A DNA stretch of 64,000 nt, taken from Streptomyces sp. DG2A-72 (GTDB lineage: Bacteria; Actinomycetota; Actinomycetes; Streptomycetales; Streptomycetaceae). How positions within the stretch are numbered: position 1 is the stretch's first letter; each line of letters begins with the position of its first letter. The notes below the pieces were generated by a model, which did no database searches, had not been told where the DNA came from, and was given only the letters and a program-made list of their open reading frames with translations. The stretch is from assembly GCF_030499575.1 (NCBI RefSeq), contig NZ_JASTLC010000001.1, positions 9,634,001-9,698,000 on the forward strand, given 5' to 3'. This document shows positions 42,464 through 51,178 of this stretch, piece after piece. The position numbers were made by a program, and so were the translations under genes.

Positions 42464-42933
42464 TCAGTCGACCAGCAGGACCAGCTTCCCCGTGGTCCGG
42501 CCGGTGCCGCCGAGCCTGTGTGCCTCGGCGGCACCGGCCGGCGGGAAGGTACCGGCGATCGCGGGGCGCAGCTTCCCCGCCTCCACCAGCTCCGTGATCG
42601 CCTTCAGACCGCTGTGCGAGGCGTCCACGACCATGCGCAGCGACCGGACACCGAGCCGCTCGGCCTCCGACACGACGATCCCGCCCGGGCGCAGCACGCG
42701 CAGCGAGCGCGTCGAGGTGTCGCTGCCGATCATGTCCAGGACGACGTCGACGTCCTTGATGGCCTCGGCGAAGTCCGTCTCCCGGTGTTCGAGCGAGGCC
42801 GGCTTGTGGGCGAACCAGCGCGCCGGGGCGGCGACGTACTCGGCGTGCGAGCCGTGGCCGAACGGGTACGCCGGCATGCCGAAGCCCTGAGGACCTCAGG
42901 ACCGCCGAGGACGTCCCGGCTGATGGCTCGCAT
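42464..42933 (-). pseudogene. Zinc-binding/NADP oxidoreductase, multiply deleted
   Basis: Fragments of one quinone-oxidoreductase-like protein remain in order. MRAISRDVLGGPEVL (start at 42933) is in one frame; GFGMPAYPFGHGSHAEYVAA follows in another, then PASLEH is joined directly to RETDFAEAIKDVDVVLDMIG, and VVSEAERLGVRS skips a further stretch before the normal end KLVLLVD. About half the protein, including the nucleotide-binding fold, is gone. Confidence 0.82.
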
Positions 42934-43090
42934 CGTGTTCACCACGGATTTTCGCTCTGCAGTGCGTTGCGAGAACCAAGCCGACACGAGCACAACCTGG
43001 CTTTGCTGTAAGACCTTTCAGGTCGCCGACTTGCAGGACTTCCTGAGCTAGGAATCCCCCTACTTCACTGGGGGAGGGTTCAAAGTGCTC
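42934..43090. other. AT-richer segment with IS200/IS605-like hairpin
   Basis: Base composition is lower in GC than either side. CCCCC-TACTTCACT-GGGGG (43056-43074) after CTAGGAAT resembles the subterminal hairpin at the tnpB end of IS200/IS605-family elements. No transposase frame remains. It lies exactly between two deleted genes. Confidence 0.35.
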
Positions 43091-43149
43091 GTGGTGGTTC
43101 AGCCCGCTGGGTTGGGCGCCCCCCGCGGCCGCGCACTGGAACCTCGCCG

Positions 43150-43443
43150 ACACCTTCCGGCGTCGACGTCTGCCTGCATCTCGTGCGCAAGGATCACGGC
43201 AGCGAACCGGCCAACACGGTCGCCCGCCGCTTCCACGACGAGGTCGGCCTCAGCCCCGGCCGCTGGCTGATCCAGCAGCGCGTCGCCGGGGCCCGGCATC
43301 TGCTGGAGGCCGGCGACCTGTCCGTGGACCAGATCGCCGGTCGCGTCGGCTTCGCGACCGGAGCCTCCCTGCGCCAGCACCTGCACGCCGCGATCGGCGT
43401 CTCGCCGCAGGCGTACCGGCGGACGTTCCAGGCGGCGCACTGA
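43150..43443 (+). pseudogene. GlxA-type AraC regulator, internally deleted
   Basis: The frame begins within the DJ-1/PfpI domain (SGVDVCLHLVRKDHGSEPAN), then from TVARR passes straight into the AraC HTH domain (RFHDEVGLSPGRWLIQQRVA) and ends AYRRTFQAAH. The N-terminal about 160 residues and the linker plus first HTH helices are missing. The join falls at a shared RRF-like sequence, as if by recombination between short repeats. Confidence 0.75.
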
Positions 43444-43464
43444 TCCGTCACGGACGGAAGACCT

Positions 43465-44028
43465 TCACCGGCTGGCGTGCAGGGCCACCAGCAACTGCCA
43501 GACCTGGTCGGCGACTTGCTCGGAAGACCCGTCGAGGAGCCCGTGCAGCCAGTCGGCCAGGACCCCGGCGAAGGTCGCGGCGACCGCGGACGCGACCAGC
43601 GGAGCGTCCGCCGCGCCCGCGAGCCGGCGCTCGGCCAGACTGCGGGCCCGTAGATCCCGGTGCAGGACGCGGCCGAGCGGGCCGCCGCCGCCCGGGCTCA
43701 ACAGGGCGCGGTACAGGGCCGCGTGCGGTGCGAGGCCCGCGAAGAACTCCAGCAGCGCGGCCGGCGCGTGCACCGGATCGGGCCGGCCCCGCCAGGCGTG
43801 CAGCGCATCGACGGCGTCCCGTACGACATCCGCGCAGGCGTCCACGGCCAGCGCCTCCAGGTCGGCGTAGTGGACGTAGAACGTGGCCCGGCCGACACCG
43901 GCCCGGCGCACCAGCGCGGCGACCCCGACCTCCGCCAAGGGCCGCTCGGCGCACTCCGCGAGCAGAGCCTCGCGCAGCCGCGCCCTGGTGCGGGCGGCCC
44001 GGGGATCCTCGGGCACGCCGCGGGTCAC
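43465..44028 (-). CDS. TetR-family transcriptional regulator
   Basis: 187 residues with a TetR HTH (LAEVGVAALVRRAGVGRATF, then YVHYADLEAL). The GTG start overlaps the DUF1304 stop by 4 bp (GTGA), so both are translated from one message. Two copies of a 14-bp palindrome before the DUF1304 gene are the probable operators for autoregulation. The ligand is unknown. Confidence 0.9.
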   Translation of the reverse strand: MTRGVPEDPRAARTRARLREALLAECAERPLAEVGVAALVRRAGVGRATFYVHYADLEALAVDACADVVRDAVDALHAWRGRPDPVHAPAALLEFFAGLAPHAALYRALLSPGGGGPLGRVLHRDLRARSLAERRLAGAADAPLVASAVAATFAGVLADWLHGLLDGSSEQVADQVWQLLVALHASR

Positions 44029-44387
44029 TGTGCGACGAGGACGGCGGCCAGGGCGAGCGCGCCGGGCAATGCCTGCGCGACCAGGATGCGGATGTTCGCG
44101 GTGACCGCGCCGAACACGCCCGCGACCACGACGCAGGACAGGAAGAACACCTGCGCCCTGAACCCGGTCGGATCCGCGGCGATCAGACCCCACACCAGAC
44201 CCGCGGCGAGAAACCCGTTGTAGAGCCCCTGGTTGGCGGCCATCGGCGCGGTCGCCCGCGCCATCTCACGGTCGAAGCCATGGAACGACCTGCCCGGCTT
44301 CTTCTGCCACAGGAACATCTCCATCACCAGGATGTACGCGTGCAACGCGGCCACCAGTCCGACCAGCACGCTCGCGACAGTCTCCAT
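44025..44387 (-). CDS. DUF1304 membrane protein
   Basis: 120 residues with four membrane helices and the DUF1304 signatures HAYILVMEMFLWQ, ANQGLYNGFLAAGL and GVFGAVTANIRILVAQ. It is the first gene of an operon with a TetR regulator. DUF1304 proteins are small membrane proteins of unknown role; regulated expression suggests response to a stress or small molecule. Confidence 0.9.
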   Translation of the reverse strand: METVASVLVGLVAALHAYILVMEMFLWQKKPGRSFHGFDREMARATAPMAANQGLYNGFLAAGLVWGLIAADPTGFRAQVFFLSCVVVAGVFGAVTANIRILVAQALPGALALAAVLVAQ

Positions 44388-44404
44388 GCCTCACCTCTAT
44401 CTTC

Positions 44405-44439
44405 TGGACGCCTGTCCACTATAGCTGGACGCCTGTCCA
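44405..44439. promoter_or_regulatory. Paired TetR operators
   Basis: TGGACGCCTGTCCA occurs exactly at 44405-44418 and 44426-44439, 21 bp apart, that is two helical turns. Each is palindromic (TGGAC/GTCCA). A -10-like TATAGT on the minus strand (44423-44418) lies between them. Confidence 0.8.
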
Positions 44440-44679
44440 GGAAGTGCCTGCTGTCGGAGAGTGACGGAACCCTCGCTTCCGGGAGGCCGTGAGGTCGATC
44501 CTTTCGGATTCGGACCCGATAAGCTCCCCATCGGCGCTGCGAGTTGACGCGGTCACGATCCGTCGTCTCGCGGTGCGTACTCATGAGTGCGGCGCCCCTG
44601 CACACCCCCCGTCGTTCGACGTGTTGCTTCGAAGGATGCAGATGGAACTCGCCACTCCGCCGCCGGCGGCGAGCCCCTG

Positions 44680-45243
44680 TCACCTGGTACAGCTGGTGGC
44701 TGATGCCGCTGTCCTGGGAGGCGGGACGGTTGCCGCCTCCAGGGTGCTCTCCAGGCCCCGGGCCGCCAGGTCGACCTCCTCGCAGTGCGCCACGAGGAAC
44801 CGCCCCCAGGACGCGGCGAACCGGGTCCGCCAGGTCAGGGACATGCCATCCGAGAGGTGTTTCCAGACCTCCGCCCAGGCCAGGGTGATCGCGCAGACGA
44901 CCCGGGGCCGGAAGCCCGCCGGCCGCAGCGGCGTGACGATGAGCTCGCGGGCGACCTCGGTTATTCGGTCGGCGCGGTCCGGCTGGTTCGCGTCGAACTG
45001 GTCGTCGAAGAGGAAGGCGAGCGAGAACCAGTTCATCAGGACGACCATGTCGTTCGCCGAGGCGTACGGATAGGTGCGCGCGGCGGCCTGCGGCAGGTCC
45101 CAGGACTTGTACTCCTCGAACCCGGCCTGGCTGCGCACCAGACCCATGTCCCAGATCCAGCGGAGGTGACGTGCCCGGGCGTACTCGAGGTGCTCGCTGA
45201 CGGGAGTCTCGAAGGGCAGGTCGAACCGGACGTCCTGAGGCAT
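44680..45243 (-). pseudogene. Class I terpene synthase, truncated
   Basis: 187 residues starting MPQDVRFDLPFETPVSEHLE with the aspartate-rich motif LAFLFDDQFD (DDxxD) intact. After DLAARGLESTLEAAT the sequence becomes unrelated and stops at 44680, so the second metal-binding motif (NSE/DTE) and about 150 C-terminal residues are missing. Bacterial sesquiterpene synthases need both motifs, so it should be inactive. The start follows AAAGGAAG. Confidence 0.8.
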
Positions 45244-45428
45244 GCGCTTCCTTTCGGAGGTCTAAACGCAGAGCCCCTCGCCCCTGCGAGCGGGCGGTCG
45301 CCGCGACCGCCCGCGCACTCGAACTCGGCTGCACGGTACGGAAGTTGAATCGGGAAGCGGTACGAGGCTGCCCCGAGCGTAAACGATCTGTACCGTAACC
45401 GGACGGTGCTCTGTGTTACTGCTCGCAC

Positions 45429-47054
45429 TCACTGAGCTGCGTATACTCGCGCGCCCCCGACATAAGTGAGAGCTACACGAGTCTCCGCCAGCGCCTCCGT
45501 CGGCCCGTCGAACGGATCCCGGTCCAGCACCACGAGGTCCGCGAGCGCGCCCACGCTCACCCGGCCCGTGTCGTCGAGATGGTTCACATACGCCGAGCCC
45601 GCGGTGTACGCCGCCAACGCCTCGGCGAGAGCGAGGCGTTCGGCCGGCAGGAACACGGCGGTGTCGGCGCCCGGTGCCACGCGGTTCACCGCGACATGGA
45701 TCCCCTCCAGCGGATCGGGGCTGCTGACGGGCCAGTCGCTGCCCGCGGCGAGCCGGGCCCCGGAGCGGAGCAGCGCGCCGAACGGGTACTGCCACGCGGC
45801 CCGTTCGGGTCCCAGGAACGGGATCGTCAGCTCGTCCATCTGAGGCTCGTGCGCGGCCCACAGCGGCTGGATGTTGGCGGTGGCGCCGAGCCGCGCGAAG
45901 CGCGCTATGTCGTCCGGCTGCACGACCTGAAGGTGTGCCAGGTGGGGGCGCGTGTCGCTCGGCCCGTTCCCGATGCGCGCGGCTTCGACGGCGTCCAGCG
46001 CGTCCCGTACGGCCCGGTCGCCGAGGGCATGGAAGTGGCACTGGAAGCCCAGCGCGTCCAACTCCGTCACGTACTTGGGCAGTTGGGCGGGGTCGATGAA
46101 GCTGGTGCCCCGGTTGGCGGTGGCGCAGCCGCAGCGGTCCAGATACGGCTCCAGCAGGGCGGCGGTGCCGGTCTCGGCGACCCCGTCCAGCATCAGCTTG
46201 ACGGTGGAGGCGCGAAACCGCCCGTGCGTCGACGCCTCCCGCCTCTCGACGAGTTCGGGGATCTGCTCGGCCCCGCGCTCACGGTCCCACCACAGGGCGC
46301 CGACCACGCGCGCGGTGAGCGAGCCGTCGCGGGCGGCGGCAAGGTACGCCTCGGACGGATCGTCCATGCCGAGGAACTCCCCGACCAGCGCGTCCTGCCA
46401 GGCCGTGATACCGAGAGCGTGCAGATGACGCTGGGCGTGCAGCAGGGCCGCCTTCCGCTCGGCGGCTGTCGTGGGCGGGGTGAGCCGTCCCACGAGTTGC
46501 ATCGCGCCTTCCTGCAGCGTCCCGCTGGGCTCACCGGAGGCGTTCCGCTCGATCCGCCCGTCGGCCGGGTCGGGCGTGTCGCGTGTGATCCCGGCGAGCG
46601 CGAGGGCGCGGCTGTTCACCCAGGCCCCGTGGTGGTCGCGGTTGGGCAGGTAGACCGGCCGGTCGGGTACGACCGCGTCCAGCAGCTCCTTCGTCGGCGT
46701 ACCGCCCTCGAAGGCCTCCATCGACCAGCCGCCGCCGGTGATCCACTCCCGCTCGGGGTGCGCGTCGGCGTACGCGCGTACGGCGGCGACGCTCGCGTCC
46801 GCCGTACGGGTCCCGGTCAGATCGCACCGGGTGAGTTCGAGGCCCGCCGGCACCGGGTGGACGTGCGCGTCCTGGAAGCCGGGCAGCAGCAGCCGTCCGG
46901 CGAGGTCGACCACTTCGGTTCGGGGCCCGGCGAGGTCGTGCACCTCGTCGTGGCCCACGGCGGTGATCCGGTCGCCCGTGACGGCCACGGCGGTGGCGGT
47001 GCGGCCCTCGGGGGTGAGGACGGGGCCGCCGGTGAAGAGGAGGTCAGCGTGCAT
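45429..47054 (-). CDS. Amidohydrolase family protein (YtcJ-like)
   Basis: 541 residues of the amidohydrolase 3 family. Metal-site motifs are FQDAHVHP, the internal LYLPNRDHHGAWVNS region, FHALGDRAVRDAL and AAGSDWPVSSPDP. Relatives hydrolyse N-substituted amides, for example formamide-like side chains. The ATG at 47054 follows AGGAAA. A permease relic lies just upstream in the same direction, a common pairing for uptake and hydrolysis of amides. Confidence 0.9.
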   Translation of the reverse strand: MHADLLFTGGPVLTPEGRTATAVAVTGDRITAVGHDEVHDLAGPRTEVVDLAGRLLLPGFQDAHVHPVPAGLELTRCDLTGTRTADASVAAVRAYADAHPEREWITGGGWSMEAFEGGTPTKELLDAVVPDRPVYLPNRDHHGAWVNSRALALAGITRDTPDPADGRIERNASGEPSGTLQEGAMQLVGRLTPPTTAAERKAALLHAQRHLHALGITAWQDALVGEFLGMDDPSEAYLAAARDGSLTARVVGALWWDRERGAEQIPELVERREASTHGRFRASTVKLMLDGVAETGTAALLEPYLDRCGCATANRGTSFIDPAQLPKYVTELDALGFQCHFHALGDRAVRDALDAVEAARIGNGPSDTRPHLAHLQVVQPDDIARFARLGATANIQPLWAAHEPQMDELTIPFLGPERAAWQYPFGALLRSGARLAAGSDWPVSSPDPLEGIHVAVNRVAPGADTAVFLPAERLALAEALAAYTAGSAYVNHLDDTGRVSVGALADLVVLDRDPFDGPTEALAETRVALTYVGGARVYAAQ

Positions 47055-47073
47055 GATCCGTTTCCTGGTAGGT

Positions 47074-47709
47074 CTACTGCGGTGTGGCGAGCAATTGGGG
47101 CGCGTCGGCGTCACTGCCCTCGCCGGTGCGGAAGTACGGCGATCCGCGCACCCACTTGGCCCATGAAGCGGCCACGAAGCCCGACGCGATCATCGCCAGG
47201 GGAGTGAGCAACAGGAACCACCCGTTGTCCGCGCGGAGTTCGAGATGGTCGGTGGAGGTGTAGAACGACCAGCCGAGACAGCCGCCGAGGCTCAGCAGCG
47301 TGGCGGCGCTCAGCGTGGGCAGCACCACGGCCCGTCCGCCCTGCCGCCAGCCCTCGCGCAGCAGCGAGCGCAAGCGCACGGCGGCGGCCGGCGCGGTCAG
47401 CGCGTAGGACAGGGCGACCACGATGCCCACGGCGCTCACCGTCGCCATGATCATGTCCGCGAGCCGGGGGATCACCAGGGCGAGCGCCGCGACCGCCATG
47501 GCGAGCGCGCCGATGAGCAGTGTCCCGGCGGCCGGAGTCCCGTACTGAGGGCTGACCTTGGACCACACCGGACCGAGCGTACGGTCCCGGCTCATCGCGA
47601 ACATCGCCCGGGCCGTCGGGATCACCCCTGCCTGCGGTGGGGCGACCGCCGAGAACATCAGCGCCACCAGCGGCAGCACGGCCAGCGGCTGCGATCTCGT
47701 GGCGGACAT
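47074..47709 (-). pseudogene. APC amino-acid permease, C-terminal half only
   Basis: About 210 residues of an APC-superfamily permease remain, with about five helices (LAVLPLVALMFSAVAPPQAG, GTLLIGALAMAVAALALVIP, TVSAVGIVVALSYALTAPAA). The N-terminal half, including the substrate-binding first helices, is missing; upstream the sequence changes abruptly to the end of a different gene on the other strand. It lies 19 bp before the amidohydrolase. Confidence 0.8.
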
Positions 47710-47750
47710 GCGGCAGAGCCACACTGCCCGCACGCTCCGCCAAGCAGCGC

Positions 47751-48081
47751 ATGCAGGACACGCTGAACCGTCTGGAGAACGACGTCGACACCTGGGTCGC
47801 CACGGCCGACGGCGCCGGAGGAATCCCGTATCTCGTGCCGCTGTCCTTCCTCTGGACGGCACGACGGTCCTCCTCGCCACCCCGCCCACGAGCCCGACCG
47901 GCCGGAACCTGCGCGAGACGGGCAGAGCGCGGCTCGGGTTCGGGCCGACCCGGGACGTGGTGATCGTCGAGGGCACGGTGCAGCCGGTGGAGCACGCCGA
48001 ACTGTGCAGGCCTGGCGGGAGGCCGGCGAACTCGTCGGACGCGACCTGATGCGGGACGGGGAGTGGCTCGTGGCCGACTGA
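47751..48081 (+). pseudogene. Pyridoxamine-phosphate-oxidase-like (FMN) protein, broken
   Basis: The 5' part reads MQDTLNRLENDVDTWVATAD and continues to LVPLSFLW in one frame. One base is missing near 47855, so DGTTVLLATPPTSPTGRNLR continues in the next frame to VEHAEL. After a loss of about 35 residues the C-terminus VQAWREAGELVGRDLMRDGE appears in a further frame and ends at 48081. The pieces together are one F420/FMN-binding split-barrel protein. Confidence 0.78.
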
Positions 48082-48147
48082 ATCCGCGGAACGGGGTTAA
48101 CCGGGACGTGCGGGGAACCGTACGTCCCCGACCCTTACGGAGGAGAC

Positions 48148-48540
48148 ATGGCACTGGTGGAAGCGGGCCTCGTGGTGCTCGACTGTGCCGAGCCCGAGAA
48201 GCTCGCCGTGTTCTACAAGGAACTCCTGGAGGCGGAGGAGACGCACGCGACCGCCAACCGGGTGGAGATCAAGGGTGCGGGCGGGACGCGGCTGGCGTTC
48301 CGCCGCGATGTGAACGCCACGCCGCCGAGCTGGCCGCGTCCCGAGAACTCCCTCCAGGCCCACCTGGACTTCGTCGTGGCCGATCTCGACGAGGCCGAGC
48401 GCAGGGTCGTCGGACTCGGCGGGCGCCCGCTGGAGACCAAGGAGGCCTCGGGCCCGTTCGAGGAACGCGGCTACGCCGACCCGGCCGGCCACTCCTTCAC
48501 CCTGCGCTGCGCCCCGCCCACGGCACCGAAGCAGGGCTAG
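48148..48540 (+). CDS. VOC (glyoxalase/bleomycin-resistance-like) protein
   Basis: 130 residues with the paired beta-alpha-beta-beta-beta units of the vicinal oxygen chelate fold: AGLVVLDCAEPEKLAVFYKE at the start and LDFVVADLDEAERRVVGLGG in the second half, ending DPAGHSFTLRC. VOC proteins bind metals and act on small molecules or sequester antibiotics. No specific reaction can be assigned. It is complete. Confidence 0.88.
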   Translation: MALVEAGLVVLDCAEPEKLAVFYKELLEAEETHATANRVEIKGAGGTRLAFRRDVNATPPSWPRPENSLQAHLDFVVADLDEAERRVVGLGGRPLETKEASGPFEERGYADPAGHSFTLRCAPPTAPKQG

Positions 48541-48576
48541 GCGCTCCGCGGGACGGCCGGTGCGTCACGTGCGCGT

Positions 48577-48645
48577 CCGTCGTGGCTGGTCGCGCCCACG
48601 CGGCGGAGCCGCAGATCGATACAGCCCCGCGCCCCTTCGGGTCGC
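48577..48645 (-). repeat. Streptomyces intergenic repeat, inverted copy
   Basis: CCGTCGTGGCTGGTCGCGC and, further on, CAGCCCCGCGCCCCTTCGGG are the reverse-strand counterpart of the element at 1815-1870, extended by a GCGGCGGAGCCGC palindrome. It lies between convergent genes and could terminate both. Confidence 0.6.
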
Positions 48646-48677
48646 TGCCGAGCCGCATGGACTTCGCCCGACCCTGC

Positions 48678-49004
48678 TCAGGCCACATCGGCCTTCTTGT
48701 CGGCCTTCTTGCTCTTGTCCACGGCGGGCCACACGCCGGTGGAGCGCTCCACGGCCTTCGCGCCCGTGCGGTTCACGGCGCTGCGCACCACGGCGAAGAT
48801 GGCGCCCTGGATCGCGGAGGCCAGCAGGATCTCGCCCCAGCCGCGCTCGCGGTCCAGCGGGTCGGGTGCGTCGTCCTCGTGCCGGATCGCCTTCCACGTC
48901 TTCTGGAAGGCGAGGCTCGCCAGCGCTCCGCCCGCCCAGCCGATCACGAACCCGAGGGGTTTGTAGGCGAGGGGGAGTTTGAGCTTCTGCTGCTTCTTGC
49001 CCAC
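48678..49004 (-). CDS. DUF4235 domain protein
   Basis: 108 residues with two weak membrane helices (YKPLGFVIGWAGGALASLAF and ILLASAIQGAIFAVVRSAVN) and a lysine-rich tail. Sequence matches DUF4235 proteins of actinomycetes. The GTG at 49004 follows AGGAGG; the frame stays open upstream without a start signal. It ends against the repeat at 48577-48645. Confidence 0.85.
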   Translation of the reverse strand: MGKKQQKLKLPLAYKPLGFVIGWAGGALASLAFQKTWKAIRHEDDAPDPLDRERGWGEILLASAIQGAIFAVVRSAVNRTGAKAVERSTGVWPAVDKSKKADKKADVA

Positions 49005-49021
49005 GTCTGCCTCCTGTGTGG

Positions 49022-50038
49022 TCAGGGCCGCCCTCGCGCCGGAACCTCCTCGGCCGTGGGCACCGGCCCGGGCGGTGTGCCCTCGCCGAACGGCCGGCCG
49101 CCCAGCCTCTCCCGGTGGTGCGGGGTCCGCCAGCCGGACAGATCCGGTCCGAGGGGCACGATGCCCGTCGGATTGATGCCGGTGTGCACCTGGTAGTAGT
49201 GCCGCTTGATGTGGTCGAAGTCGACGGTGTCGCCGAAGCCGGGTGTCTGGTAGAGGTCGCGGGCGTACGCCCACAGCACCGGATTCTCCGACAGCTTCCA
49301 CAGATTGCACTTGAAGTGGCCGTGATAGACGGCGTCGAAGCGCACCAGGGTGGTGAACAGCCGGATGTCCGCCTCGGTGATCGTGTCGCCGATCAGATAG
49401 CGCCGCTCCTCCAGCCGCCGCGACAGCAGCTCCAGCCGCCGGAACAGGGCTGCGCAGGCCGCCTCGTAGGTCTCCTGGTCGGCGGCGAACCCGGCCCGGT
49501 ACACACCGTTGTTGACGTCCTCGTAGACATCCGCCATGACCGTGTCGATCTCGTCGCGCAACGCCCGCGGATACAGATCGGGCGCCCCGTCCCGGTGCAG
49601 GGCAGTCCACTCCGTGGCGAGGTCCAGGGTGAGCTGCTGGTAGTCGTTGGTGACCAGCTTCCCGCTGGGTACGTCCACGATCGCGGGCACGCTCACCCCG
49701 CCCGGGTAGCCGGTCCCGCGCCGGTCGTACGCCTCACTGAGGAACCGGATGCCGAGGACCGGATCACGGCCGTCGGGGTCCAGGGTGAAACGCCAGCTGC
49801 GGTCGTCCTGGATCGGGTCGGCGACGGCCAGCGACAGGGCGTCCTCCAGGCCCAGCAGCCGCCGGGAGATCACCGCCCGGCTCGCCCATGGACAGGCACG
49901 GCTCGCCACCAGCCGGTAGCGGTCCGGCTCCACCGGCCAGCCGTCCCGGGCATCATCGGTGATCCGGTCCGTGAAGTGGGCCTTGGACCGCTTGAAGGGC
50001 TTCCTGCCGTAGGCGCTGTTGCCGTCATCGCCGCTCAT
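49022..50038 (-). CDS. Glutathionyl-hydroquinone-reductase-like (GST-fold) protein
   Basis: 338 residues of the YqjG/ECM4 family. The thioredoxin-like half has the active-site motif RACPWASRAV; the helical half has DIRLFTTLVRFDAVYHGHFK. In proteobacteria these remove glutathione from hydroquinones. Actinomycetes use mycothiol instead, so a mycothiol-linked reaction is more likely. The ATG at 50038 is preferred over one five codons upstream. It is divergent from the CDF transporter. Confidence 0.9.
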   Translation of the reverse strand: MSGDDGNSAYGRKPFKRSKAHFTDRITDDARDGWPVEPDRYRLVASRACPWASRAVISRRLLGLEDALSLAVADPIQDDRSWRFTLDPDGRDPVLGIRFLSEAYDRRGTGYPGGVSVPAIVDVPSGKLVTNDYQQLTLDLATEWTALHRDGAPDLYPRALRDEIDTVMADVYEDVNNGVYRAGFAADQETYEAACAALFRRLELLSRRLEERRYLIGDTITEADIRLFTTLVRFDAVYHGHFKCNLWKLSENPVLWAYARDLYQTPGFGDTVDFDHIKRHYYQVHTGINPTGIVPLGPDLSGWRTPHHRERLGGRPFGEGTPPGPVPTAEEVPARGRP

Positions 50039-50131
50039 CACCCAGCTCCTCACTGCCGACTACCTCCCCGGTTTCCCCGATTTCCGCAGACGAGACGGTG
50101 TGAGCCGGACCGAGAAGGGCAGTCGGCGAAG

Positions 50132-51118
50132 GTGAGTGGGAAACCCTCGAACGCGTCGAAACCCGCCAACCGGAAGGCCGACCGCAGAACCCGCGTCACC
50201 GTGCTGGTGGCGCTCGCCGCCAACCTGGTCATCGCGGCGGCCAAGGCGGTCGGCGGCCTCGCGGCGGGTTCGCCCGCGCTGCTGTCGGAGGCGGCGCACT
50301 CCGTGGCCGACAGCCTGAACGAGGTCTTCCTGCTCGCGGCGCTGCGCCGCAGCCGCCGCCCCGCCGACGAGCGCCACCCCTTCGGCTACGGCAAGGAGCG
50401 CTTCTTCTGGTCGCTGCTCGCGGCCGTCGGGATCTTTGTGATGGGCGGCTGCTTCTCCTTCTTCCAGGGCTTCGAGGCCCTCAGGAACGGCACCGAGGAG
50501 AAGCTCAGCGGCTATGTGGCGGGCCTGATCGTGCTGGGCGTCGCCTTCGCCGCCGAGGGTGTCTCGCTGGCGCGGGCGCTGTATCAGGCTCACCGTCAGG
50601 GCGGCCGGGACCGGCTGCGCGACCCGGCGCTGCGCACGGTGATCGCCGAGGACGGCACGGCGGTACTGGGCGTGAGCCTGGCCGCGGCCGGCATGCTGCT
50701 GCACATGGCCACCGGGCAGATCGTGTGGGAGGCGTCCGCCTCGTTCGCGATCGGCGCGCTGCTGGTGTACGTCGCCTACCGGCTCGGACGCGACGCGCGC
50801 GACCAGCTGATCGGGGAGGCCGCCGCCCCGGATGCGGCTGAGCGGATCCGGGCCCTGCTGCGGGAGCAGCCCGAGATCGACAGCGTGGAGGCGCTGTACA
50901 CGATGAAGGTCGGGCTCGACGCGACCCTGGTCGCCGCCCGCGTCGACCTGGTGCCGGGCATGGACAGCGAACGGGTCGAGGAGGTCGCCGTCCGCATCAA
51001 GCGCACCCTCGCCCGTCGCGTGCCCGAGGCGGGTGAGATCTTCCTCGACGTGACCGACCGGCCCGCCCAGGAGGCACGCGAAAGCCCCGCCGCGACGGGG
51101 GAGCGCGGCGGGGCCTGA
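50132..51118 (+). CDS. Cation diffusion facilitator transporter
   Basis: 328 residues with about five to six membrane helices. CDF signatures are SEAAHSVADSLNEVFLLAAL (with the metal-binding His/Asp), RHPFGYGKERFFW and the C-terminal cytosolic domain (YTMKVGLDATLVAARVDLVP). It should export zinc, manganese or iron in exchange for protons. The GTG at 50132 is the best-placed start. Confidence 0.9.
   Translation: MSGKPSNASKPANRKADRRTRVTVLVALAANLVIAAAKAVGGLAAGSPALLSEAAHSVADSLNEVFLLAALRRSRRPADERHPFGYGKERFFWSLLAAVGIFVMGGCFSFFQGFEALRNGTEEKLSGYVAGLIVLGVAFAAEGVSLARALYQAHRQGGRDRLRDPALRTVIAEDGTAVLGVSLAAAGMLLHMATGQIVWEASASFAIGALLVYVAYRLGRDARDQLIGEAAAPDAAERIRALLREQPEIDSVEALYTMKVGLDATLVAARVDLVPGMDSERVEEVAVRIKRTLARRVPEAGEIFLDVTDRPAQEARESPAATGERGGA
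51084..51114 (+). terminator. GC hairpin at 3' end of the CDF gene
   Basis: GCCCCGCCGCG (51084-51094) and CGCGGCGGGGC (51104-51114) form a perfect 11-bp stem with a 9-base loop. It is within the last codons, ending just before the TGA, so the gene encodes part of its own terminator. Confidence 0.65.
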
Positions 51119-51178
51119 TCCTCGGATGCCCGGTGGACACGGGTTCATGCGTCACGCCGGGCGAGATTTTTCGCGAGG

